A DNA stretch of 12,680 nucleotides, from assembly GCA_011046295.1 (NCBI GenBank), contig DSAV01000149.1, positions 1 through 12,680 on the forward strand, written 5' to 3'. The position numbers and the translations under genes are program-made. How positions within the stretch are numbered: position 1 is the first letter of the stretch; every line of letters begins with the position of its first letter. Positions 6,508-12,680 of this stretch are shown in pieces. The notes beneath the pieces were generated by a model. That model searched no databases, had not been told where the DNA came from, and saw only the letters and a program-made list of their open reading frames with translations. The stretch comes from Deltaproteobacteria bacterium. Lineage in GTDB: Bacteria > Desulfobacterota > Syntrophia > Syntrophales > Smithellaceae.

Positions 6508-7734
6508 ATGAATAAAAATTCGAATCCGCCATCAGGCCCGCTCGATAGAATCCGAATTCTTGATTTGACCAGGCTATATCCCGGCCCTATGGGTACGATG
6601 ATGCTTGCCGATATGGGCGCGGATATTATCAAAATCGAAGATATGAATTCCCCCGATTATATGCGCCATTATCCTCCCTATCTTTCTTCTGAATCAGCGG
6701 GATTTCTGGCGGTAAACCGCTCCAAGCGCAGCTTTGCTGTAAATCTCAGCGTGAAAAAAGGTGTGAAACTTTTCTTCTCGCTGGTTAAAACGGCAGACAT
6801 AGTGGTCGAACAATTCAGGCCGGGTATCATCGACAAAATGGGCATAGGTTATGAAGCTGCCCGTAAAATAAAAGAGAACATCATTTATGTTTCCGTGACC
6901 GGCTATGGACAAAACGGTCCCTATGCCTCGCACGCGGGACACGACATAAATTATATCGGCTATTCCGGCATCCTTTCGTCTACCGGGACGAAAGAATCTG
7001 GGCCGGTCCTTCCCGGTGCGCAGATTGCCGACGTGGCGGGCGGCGCGTACATGACCGTTGTCGCCTGCCTTTCCGCCCTTTGGGCCAGAGAAAAAACCGG
7101 CCGGGGACAAAAAGTTGACGTTGCCATGCTCGATGCCATTCTTCCCCTGATGACGCTGCAGATGGCACATTATCAGGCTGCGGGCATCCAGCCGGAGCCG
7201 GGAAAAGCGGTACTGTCCGGCGGACTTGCCTGTTATGAAGCCTATCGATGTGCCGACGGAAAGTTTATTGCGTTAGGCATTCTGGAAGAAAAATTCTGGA
7301 AAAATTTCTGTGAGATGGCGCACCGCCCTGAGTGGCTGGGCAGGCAATTTGTTATCGGAGAAGAAGCGGATAAACTGCGCCGGGCTATTTCCGCCTTTTT
7401 TCTTACAAAAGAAAGAGACGAATGGATTCATGATGCCGCAGGCTATGATCTCTGCCTGACACCGATTTTAGAAATCTCAGAAATCGAAAACGACCCTCAA
7501 CTCAAGGCGAGAGATATGATTGTCGAACAGACTCACCCGCTTTGCGGCAAAATCAAGACTATCGGCGTTCCTTTGAAGTTTTCCGAAACACCGGCCACGC
7601 CGGGCGCACCCGCTCCTTTGCTGGGCAGAGACACGCAATCAATTATGAAGGAAATCGGCTACACGCAGCGCGATATTAGCGCCCTGGCAAAGGAAGGCGT
7701 AATACTCATCGCCGAAAATCACAAGGCGACATAG
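6508..7734 (+). CDS. CaiB/BaiF family CoA-transferase or alpha-methylacyl-CoA racemase, 408 aa
   Basis: A family III CoA-transferase-fold enzyme acting on acyl-CoA thioesters in the cytoplasm. It starts with the usual segment IRILDLTRLYPGPMGTMMLA (residues 15-34), followed by GADIIKIED, NRSKRSFAVNL, VVEQFRPG (99-106), and GHDINY at 144-149. The pair His145 in GHDINY and Asp175 in AQIADVAGG corresponds to the His/Asp pair of alpha-methylacyl-CoA racemase. Formyl-CoA transferase-type members keep the Asp but not the GHDINY histidine context. Racemase-like chemistry on 2-methylacyl-CoA is thus favoured over CoA transfer, without certainty. Length is near normal for the family. No clear ribosome-binding site precedes the ATG at 6508, but an in-frame TGA six bases upstream rules out a longer start. 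It stands alone and is convergent with the AsmA-like gene. Confidence 0.9.
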   Translation: MNKNSNPPSGPLDRIRILDLTRLYPGPMGTMMLADMGADIIKIEDMNSPDYMRHYPPYLSSESAGFLAVNRSKRSFAVNLSVKKGVKLFFSLVKTADIVVEQFRPGIIDKMGIGYEAARKIKENIIYVSVTGYGQNGPYASHAGHDINYIGYSGILSSTGTKESGPVLPGAQIADVAGGAYMTVVACLSALWAREKTGRGQKVDVAMLDAILPLMTLQMAHYQAAGIQPEPGKAVLSGGLACYEAYRCADGKFIALGILEEKFWKNFCEMAHRPEWLGRQFVIGEEADKLRRAISAFFLTKERDEWIHDAAGYDLCLTPILEISEIENDPQLKARDMIVEQTHPLCGKIKTIGVPLKFSETPATPGAPAPLLGRDTQSIMKEIGYTQRDISALAKEGVILIAENHKAT

Positions 7735-7771
7735 CTTTCCAGAAACCTATAGTTTTTCAAAAATTACCGCT

Positions 7772-9208
7772 TTATTTTTTCCTGAGCAGGTCACGCACAC
7801 CTTCCAGAACCTGGCCTTTCTCTTCCCCGAGAAGCTCTTTTCCGGCTTTGATCCCTGCCTCTGTTAAAATACCGGCGGCTGAACTTTTAACAATTTTACC
7901 GAGAGAATCCAGCCGCGGATGCACCAGGCTGACTTTTGTTCTTGCGGTAGTTCCTCCAACCTTGAATTTCAAATCGATTACGCCGTCTTTGTTCAGCAGC
8001 GGCTGCATGGCGGTTTCGGCAAGCTGATTTGCGTCCGTGTATTTTTTAACCTCGGGGTTTTTTATCACCGAGTTGATTTTTCTGGCCAGCTCCGCTTTGA
8101 CTTTTTCATTAATCTCCTCTTTCATCAGCATGTTCAGCTTAACAGCAAGAGCTTTGGAATTTGTGTTCATGTTTCCGTCAAAGAGAAACTTTGCTTGTTC
8201 GAGCTCCAGCCGGCCGTTGGAAATCTGGGCGTTACCTGCTTTATAGCGCAGGTCAGCGCCGTTATTGCGCGAATTGCTCCATTTCTGTGTTCCTTTTAAA
8301 AACGAAATATACTGCCCCAGATAATCGCCTAAAATAGGGATAGTTGCGATAGAATTAAACACCTGCAGGCCGGTTACTTCTCCTTCGGGCAAGGAAAGAT
8401 GAAGAATCAGCTCCGGATCCAGCATCCTTGTTTTTGCATCAAACGGTATTATCCTTCCTGACGTATCCATAGTAATATCGAAACTCTGAACACTGCCCGT
8501 TTTCATCGGCCCGACGGTTTTCAAACCCATGCCCATTTTCAACTTGATTATGTTTTTTTTATCCAGATCCTTGGAATCAATCTCAATGCCATGAGCCACA
8601 GTAGTGAGCCTGTAAACTTGAAAAGCTTGTCCGGTCTTGCCGTCATAATAATTAATAGTGCCGTCTCTGATGCCTGTTTCACCCACGGACACCGCAAAAG
8701 GCAAATCGTCGGCGCTGAGCATTCTTTCCTGCTCTTTTTCCGGCGCTTTTTTCTCCGGTGGCGGCTGCTTATCTCTGGGCTGCAGCAAATCATCGATATT
8801 CAAAACACCCTGCCTGTTGCGTGAAAGATTAATTACCGGCGAGTATAAGACAAACTCGCTCAAATCAAGCTGCCCTTTGAGCAGGGGCAGAAATTTGATT
8901 TTAAAACGCAACGCCTCCATGCTGGTAAAAACATCATTTGCCGCCACAGGTTGACCCTGCAACGATGACAATTGCCGAGATGTTTTAAAGTTGGAAATGA
9001 CAACATTTTTTATTTCAATACCGGAAACCAGGGAAAAAACACTGACGTCTATTTTTTCAATATAAACCTGCCTGTTCAATGCTTTGGACATTTGAGAAGC
9101 AATAAAATCCTTATCCACTTTGTGCATAATAATTATCCCGGCAACAATGACCAGAACCATAATTGTCGCGACAAACAAACCAATACCTATGAATATTTTT
9201 TTAAACAT
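7772..9208 (-). CDS. AsmA-like membrane-anchored protein, 478 aa
   Basis: An envelope protein of the AsmA-like type, whose members bridge the periplasm and are linked to lipid or outer-membrane protein homeostasis. Residues 5-28 form one transmembrane helix after a short basic N-terminus (MFKK). The next segment, with ALNRQVYIEKIDVSVFS and GIEIKNVVIS, is the usual AsmA start. A charged, proline-rich linker (about 144-162, with KQPPPEKKAPEKEQ) separates it from a long beta-rich part that contains YRAGNA-like repeats of short strands. The last 70 residues are helical (KAGKELLGEEKGQVLEGV). It is shorter than E. coli AsmA (about 617 aa), comparable to small family members in delta-proteobacteria. 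The start is fixed by GGGAGGG right before ATG. Its own promoter is at 9265-9293. Assignment to the family is good; the transported substrate is unknown. Confidence 0.78.
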   Translation of the reverse strand: MFKKIFIGIGLFVATIMVLVIVAGIIIMHKVDKDFIASQMSKALNRQVYIEKIDVSVFSLVSGIEIKNVVISNFKTSRQLSSLQGQPVAANDVFTSMEALRFKIKFLPLLKGQLDLSEFVLYSPVINLSRNRQGVLNIDDLLQPRDKQPPPEKKAPEKEQERMLSADDLPFAVSVGETGIRDGTINYYDGKTGQAFQVYRLTTVAHGIEIDSKDLDKKNIIKLKMGMGLKTVGPMKTGSVQSFDITMDTSGRIIPFDAKTRMLDPELILHLSLPEGEVTGLQVFNSIATIPILGDYLGQYISFLKGTQKWSNSRNNGADLRYKAGNAQISNGRLELEQAKFLFDGNMNTNSKALAVKLNMLMKEEINEKVKAELARKINSVIKNPEVKKYTDANQLAETAMQPLLNKDGVIDLKFKVGGTTARTKVSLVHPRLDSLGKIVKSSAAGILTEAGIKAGKELLGEEKGQVLEGVRDLLRKK

Positions 9209-9264
9209 AAGCCCTCCCTTCTCGGGTTACAAATTATTAGTCAACAGATGGCGCCTGCTTTGTG

Positions 9265-9293
9265 ATAATAGGTGAAATTTAAACAACTGTCAA
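9265..9293 (-). promoter_or_regulatory. Strong sigma-70 promoter for the AsmA-like gene
   Basis: On the minus strand TTGACA (9293-9288, perfect) and TATTAT (9270-9265, 5/6) are 17 bases apart. The leader to the ATG at 9208 is about 50 bases and contains the ribosome-binding site. Confidence 0.7.
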
Positions 9294-9361
9294 TTACAGG
9301 AAAATTTCCATGCGCCCGCCGCCTGCTGCAGATAAACATAAAATTTAATTGAGAATTTTAC

Positions 9362-9390
9362 TTGACACAAAACCCCTCTTCTCTTATGCT
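9362..9390 (+). promoter_or_regulatory. Candidate sigma-70 promoter for the HEAT-repeat gene
   Basis: TTGACA (9362-9367, perfect) and TATGCT (9385-9390, 4/6) are 17 bases apart. The leader to the ATG at 9531 would be about 135 bases, rather long, and contains no structure I recognise. Confidence 0.55.
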
Positions 9391-9530
9391 TTTGGCAAAA
9401 TACCGGAATATACTCTGAAAAAATATTTGAAATTAACTGACATAAGTAATAAATTTCTTAAACATGATGCCCGAAATCAGTGGGCGTTATATGGAAATAG
9501 ACTTATAAAAACTCCAAAAGCCAAGAAGCC

Positions 9531-10571
9531 ATGGAAAAGATAGAGACGGGAAAAAAACAAAAAACATTGGATGCGCTCATCATCCTGAACACCTGTATCA
9601 GAAACATGCGGCTTTATCCAGCCACTAGTTCAAAAGTGGTCAGCGACGTGGAACGGTTACACAATGCTTTGCTGGACATTTTAAAAGACAATGACTCGCT
9701 GTCATTTGAAAAATCCGAAGAAGGAGTATTGCTGGAAGGAAAAATACTGGATGAATCAGAGGGCGGAAAATGGCAGGTTAATGCTTTCTCTAAAATTCTT
9801 CTCGATTTCGATATCAAGAACATCTCCTTTGACAAACAACTGGAAAAAGATGAATTGACCGCCCTATTGGAAGCTCTCGCTAAAAGCCCCGCGGACTTAA
9901 AAAAGCATGGTGGGCTGCAAAAAATATTGCAGCAAAAAAATATTTCCACCATTTCGTTAAATAAAGAAAAACCTGAAAAGGAAGCTGAAACAAGCAAGGA
10001 ACAGCAACTGCTTTCTCCAGATAACATTACGGACAACAAAATCATTCAATCATCTATCCGCGTAAAATCCAAAGAAGATGAAATAGCCGAAGAAATTAGA
10101 AAAATATCAACCCATTCTGATTATTTAATACGGGCGTTTAACGAGCGACTGACCGAGATGACGGAAAAAAGAGAAGAAACACCACACGCAAAGCAACTAT
10201 CGGAAAGCATCTACGGGATGATCAACCTCATTGATAAAGTATCGAAAGGTTTCGAAAACAAGGATAAAAGCAAAATTTCACAAGAAATCGGGAAATCTAT
10301 TCTGGCTCTAAAGAGTGATATTGCCGGCCATATAAAAGAGAAAAACCTGTCATCTTTTTTTGATGGCTCTTTGGCAGAACATCTTGTGGCACAACAGGAA
10401 ACGGGCGTAGAGGAGAATCCAAGCCAGAAGGAAACAGCAAAAAAAGACGCTCCCGCTCCTGCTTTTCCACTTTCAGTTCCTGTAACGCAGCAAACGGATA
10501 AAGAGATTACAAAGGATAAACCTCTACGTAAGCAGGCATCCCAACAACCAGAAGCAGTCACCTTCGCCTGA
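9531..10571 (+). CDS. N-terminal part of a HEAT-repeat protein, ends at in-frame TGA, 346 aa
   Basis: Residues 10-145 form a compact alpha/beta domain. It begins LDALIILNTCIRNMRLYPAT and contains SFEKSEEGVLLEGKIL, a beta-strand block, LEKDELTALLEALA and a last strand NISTISLNK. The same arrangement heads many HEAT-repeat and signalling proteins of delta-proteobacteria; its function is not established. Residues 180-285 are helical (LIRAFNERLTEM, YGMINLIDKVSKGF, SILALKSDIAGHI). From about 290 to the end the chain is Pro/Gln/Lys-rich and disordered. No signal peptide is present, so it is probably cytoplasmic. The frame continues beyond the TGA at 10569-10571 straight into the C-terminal part, so this is best read as half of one gene. 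The start ATG at 9531 has only a weak ribosome-binding site (AAGAAG); an in-frame TAG upstream limits alternatives. Confidence 0.8.
   Translation: MEKIETGKKQKTLDALIILNTCIRNMRLYPATSSKVVSDVERLHNALLDILKDNDSLSFEKSEEGVLLEGKILDESEGGKWQVNAFSKILLDFDIKNISFDKQLEKDELTALLEALAKSPADLKKHGGLQKILQQKNISTISLNKEKPEKEAETSKEQQLLSPDNITDNKIIQSSIRVKSKEDEIAEEIRKISTHSDYLIRAFNERLTEMTEKREETPHAKQLSESIYGMINLIDKVSKGFENKDKSKISQEIGKSILALKSDIAGHIKEKNLSSFFDGSLAEHLVAQQETGVEENPSQKETAKKDAPAPAFPLSVPVTQQTDKEITKDKPLRKQASQQPEAVTFA
10569..10571 (+). other. Single in-frame TGA interrupting an otherwise continuous 799-codon frame
   Basis: The ATG at 9531 and the ATG at 10701 are exactly 390 codons apart, so both parts share one frame. 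After the TGA the 43 codons to 10701 are open and read FPANNQKTAEKDKSEQ and onward in the same disordered, Lys/Gln-rich style as the codons before it. No hairpin of the bacterial SECIS type is visible just downstream, and the codon sits in a linker, which argues against selenocysteine. Confidence 0.85.
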
Positions 10572-10700
10572 TTTCCCGCAAATAACCAGAAAACAGCAGA
10601 AAAGGATAAATCAGAGCAGCACAGTCCTATCGCTCAACTGAAAGAAAGGCTGCGCAACCTGCCCAGAAATGATCAGCAGGCTTTTCTGGACGAACCACTG

Positions 10701-11927
10701 ATGAGGGCTTTGCCCGAAATATTCATCCAACTAGACGCACAAAAAGAGCATCAGGCAATGGCGCTTGTTATAAGCCGCCTTATTGGCAATCTGTTCAGCA
10801 CAAATAACGAAGTACGCTTAAGAGCCTCAACAGCTCTTAACGCAATATTCGACAACCTCGCCCAGGAAAGAAGAATAAAACTTCTGGAAAGCCTTTCCGT
10901 AAGGTTAATAGAATGGATTCAGGAAGAAACGCTGTCCACGCTGCCCTACAAAAGTATTTGTAACCATTTAAAAATATTAATACATAATCACATACAAACG
11001 GAGCGTTTTGCCGAAGCTATTCCGATTTTGGAAGTATTCAGCAGTATCAACGCCGGCATTTTGGCAAAGAACGAGAAAGCCTATGAAATATCGCGCGACA
11101 TCATCAGAGAACTCGCATCAAAAGAAAACCTCGACGTCCTTTTTACCGCATTCGGCTCTACTAACCCAGCCAAACAAAGTGAAGCAGGTTCTATCTTGGT
11201 CAGACTTGGCGACGACGCGATGAACCACATGCTTGACGTTCTTCGGGACAAGAAGGACAGCGATGAACGCGTGCGCATCATGAAGCTTTTCATCGGAACG
11301 GGAAAGAGAGCGGCCCCCGTTGTCAGGGACAGAATAACCAAGCCCGCTCCCTGGTATTATTTACGAAATTTGGCCTACATTCTGGGACACATTGGCAATG
11401 AAGCTACCGCGGCCGCGCTGCAGCCACTCCTTTTGAATGAAAACAAGCGCCTTAGGCTGGAGGCATTAAAAAGTATTTACCGGACAGGCGGTAAAGAAAG
11501 AGGGCCGCTGCTTCTGGATACCTTGCCGCAGGTGGAGGACAGCTTCAAAATCGACATAATCCGGACATTGGGAAATGCTAAAAGCGTCGAGGCGGCTCCG
11601 GAACTTATTAAAATGCTCAAAAAAAGAAAATCTGTGTCAGCGGCACTAAGAGAAAAGCTGGAAGAAACAATTTGTACCGCCCTCGGCTCTATAGGCTCTC
11701 CCGAAGCTCTAGTTATTCTTGACAAAATCTCAAAATCAGGTTTTTTCAGTTTCCGGCGCTATTCCAATGATGTCAAAATTGCCGCAGGCCTTGCCGCCGT
11801 ATCCATCAGAAAAAAGCAGGAAAACATGCCAAAAGAAGAAAAAGAAACTGAAGAACCAGACCAAACACAAGAGGAAACAATAGAAGAAATTGCCGGCTCA
11901 CTGGATGATATAGACATTTCTAAATAA
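10701..11927 (+). CDS. C-terminal part of the HEAT-repeat protein, 408 aa from first in-frame ATG
   Basis: This part is an all-helical solenoid. The pattern of paired helices is clear, for example in VRLRASTALNAIFDNLA, WYYLRNLAYILGHIGNEATA, KRLRLEALKSIYRTGG, DSFKIDIIRTLGNAKSVEAA and ETICTALGSIGSPEALVIL, which are HEAT / PBS-lyase-like repeats that serve as protein-binding scaffolds. The last 40 residues are very acidic (KEEKETEEPDQTQEE and onward, ending DDIDISK). The open frame extends upstream to the TGA at 10569-10571, and the region 10572-10700 has no in-frame start codon of standard type. No ribosome-binding site precedes the ATG at 10701. Independent translation is therefore doubtful, and it is more likely the remainder of the upstream gene. 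It is convergent with thiE, the two stops being seven bases apart. Confidence 0.8.
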   Translation: MRALPEIFIQLDAQKEHQAMALVISRLIGNLFSTNNEVRLRASTALNAIFDNLAQERRIKLLESLSVRLIEWIQEETLSTLPYKSICNHLKILIHNHIQTERFAEAIPILEVFSSINAGILAKNEKAYEISRDIIRELASKENLDVLFTAFGSTNPAKQSEAGSILVRLGDDAMNHMLDVLRDKKDSDERVRIMKLFIGTGKRAAPVVRDRITKPAPWYYLRNLAYILGHIGNEATAAALQPLLLNENKRLRLEALKSIYRTGGKERGPLLLDTLPQVEDSFKIDIIRTLGNAKSVEAAPELIKMLKKRKSVSAALREKLEETICTALGSIGSPEALVILDKISKSGFFSFRRYSNDVKIAAGLAAVSIRKKQENMPKEEKETEEPDQTQEETIEEIAGSLDDIDISK

Positions 11928-11934
11928 AAACTTT

Positions 11935-12567
11935 TTACTTATTTGCCTCTATTGCCATATCCATCAAATTTTTTAAACTTCGCACGGCAATTTCCGGATT
12001 GTCCGCCGCGCAGATTGCCGAAACCACCGCAATACAATCAGCCCCCGCGCCTATCACATCAGAAATATTAGTTTCATTAATGCCGCCGATCGCCACTATC
12101 GGATGACGGCTGAACTGTTTTATTTTTTTCAATCCCTCTAAACCCCAGGGCTCTTTAGTATCCGTTTTGGTCGGCGTGACAAAAACAGGGCTGGCCGCGA
12201 TATAGGAAATATTAAGTTTTTCTGCCTCTTCAACTTCTTGCCAGGTTTCCACTGATAAACCAATAATAGCTTTTTCCCCAAGCTTTTTGCGCGCCGCCGA
12301 ATAAGACATATCGGATTGCCCCAGATGCACTCCCGCCGCGCCGCAGACTAAGGCGACATCCACACGGTCATTAATAATCAGCGGGATGTGATACGGTTCC
12401 AATATTTTTTTAATTTCCCGTGTTTCATCAATAAAATCGCGCGATGAGATTTCTTTTTCTCGTAACTGGACGTAGTCCACACCGCCTTCCAAGGCCTGCC
12501 GGATAATTTGCGCCAAAGGCCTGCCGCGGCATAGACTTCTATCTGTGACCAGATAAATTCCGCGCAT
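11935..12567 (-). CDS. thiE: Thiamine-phosphate synthase, 210 aa
   Basis: Joins hydroxymethylpyrimidine pyrophosphate and thiazole phosphate to make thiamine phosphate, a TIM-barrel enzyme of the thiamine pathway in the cytoplasm. Motifs in order: YLVTDR at residues 5-10, VQLREK at 33-38, INDRVDVAL at 65-73, GVHLGQSDM at 79-87 (pyrophosphate and Mg binding), GLSV at 103-106, SPVF and TPTKTD at 126-136 (phosphate loop), AIGGI at 159-163, and VVSAI at 181-185. Length is normal. The ATG at 12567 is preceded by GAGGA at a suitable distance. It starts three bases after the stop of the gene upstream on the same strand, so the two are co-transcribed. No TPP riboswitch is seen in the visible part; one could lie beyond the right edge. 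Confidence 0.95.
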   Translation of the reverse strand: MRGIYLVTDRSLCRGRPLAQIIRQALEGGVDYVQLREKEISSRDFIDETREIKKILEPYHIPLIINDRVDVALVCGAAGVHLGQSDMSYSAARKKLGEKAIIGLSVETWQEVEEAEKLNISYIAASPVFVTPTKTDTKEPWGLEGLKKIKQFSRHPIVAIGGINETNISDVIGAGADCIAVVSAICAADNPEIAVRSLKNLMDMAIEANK

Positions 12568-12570
12568 TTA

Positions 12571-12680
12571 TTATTCCTCAATTTTCAGACGTTGCGAAAT
12601 ATCATCCTGGCTTAAGCGATAAAGAATATCCAGAAAATGCATCTGCAGTGATCCGGGTCCAGCAGCTTTTTGCGCGGCCA
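12571..12680 (-). CDS. 3' end of an unidentified gene upstream of thiE
   Basis: The last 35 full codons before a TAA (12573-12571) read AAQKAAGPGSLQ, then MHFLDILYRLSQDDISQRL, then KIEE. The frame is open to the right edge and its end overlaps the ribosome-binding site of thiE, as expected within an operon. The segment is an amphipathic helix of a cytoplasmic protein. It is too short for me to assign a family; another thiamine-pathway or sugar-kinase gene is possible but not supported. Confidence 0.6.
   Translation of the reverse strand, partial: AAQKAAGPGSLQMHFLDILYRLSQDDISQRLKIEE

Larger units (their letters stand above)
9209..9530. other. Divergent intergenic region with two back-to-back promoters
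   Basis: This 322-base spacer separates the AsmA-like gene from the HEAT-repeat gene. It holds one promoter for each direction, with -35 elements about 70 bases apart. I see no RNA gene, repeat or credible coding region in it. Confidence 0.6.

Noticed and set aside
9349..9543. Plus-strand frame of 64 codons with a TTG start ahead of the HEAT gene
   Set aside because: It overlaps the -35 and -10 of the promoter, has no ribosome-binding site and runs into the next gene in another frame.
10569..10571. Selenocysteine codon
   Set aside because: The TGA is in a disordered linker with no redox motif and no hairpin right after it; nonsense mutation, error or readthrough are more likely.
12568..12680. 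TPP riboswitch upstream of thiE
   Set aside because: The space before thiE is coding sequence of the preceding gene; none of the conserved riboswitch blocks is present.

Overview
The window looks like a chromosomal stretch of an anaerobic Desulfobacterota-type (deltaproteobacterial) bacterium, perhaps a Syntrophales/Syntrophus-like lineage. This is inference from moderate GC, AT-rich spacers, consensus sigma-70 promoters, and gene content: FabG-like and other SDR oxidoreductases, a CaiB/BaiF-type CoA enzyme, a CoA-pyrophosphatase-like NUDIX protein, bacterioferritin, an AsmA-like protein and a HEAT-repeat protein with a domain typical of that group. I see no mobile element, CRISPR array, rRNA or tRNA.

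Layout. 1-641 (minus): 5' part of a FabG-like reductase running off the left edge. It is divergent from 828-1931 (plus), a 101-aa helical lysine-rich protein followed by a second SDR oxidoreductase. 1985-2423 (minus): a pyridoxamine 5'-phosphate oxidase-family gene broken by a one-base frameshift in an A7 run and with no clean start. 2521-3878 (minus): bacterioferritin preceded by a response regulator with a PAS-like output domain, probably one transcript from a consensus promoter at 3939-3967. 4086-4895 (minus): NUDIX hydrolase of the NUDT19-like type. 5044-6210 (minus): secreted protein of unknown family. 6508-7734 (plus): CaiB/BaiF CoA-transferase/racemase. 7772-9208 (minus): AsmA-like membrane-anchored protein. 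9531-11927 (plus): one continuous reading frame for a HEAT-repeat protein, split by a single in-frame TGA at 10569-10571. 11935-12567 (minus): ThiE, directly behind the 3' end of another gene that enters from the right edge.

How the genes relate. The left third and the CoA-transferase suggest acyl-CoA or hydroxyacyl metabolism. The small helical protein beside acetoacetyl-CoA-reductase-like SDRs raises the possibility of polyhydroxyalkanoate granule biology, which is speculative. The response regulator and bacterioferritin may form an iron/oxidative-stress unit. The rest are unrelated single housekeeping or envelope genes.

The points most worth a second look are the two interrupted genes: the frameshifted PNPOx-like gene, whose first third is easily missed, and the TGA-split HEAT protein, which by default would be called as two genes. 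I did not find a convincing undescribed multi-gene system here.
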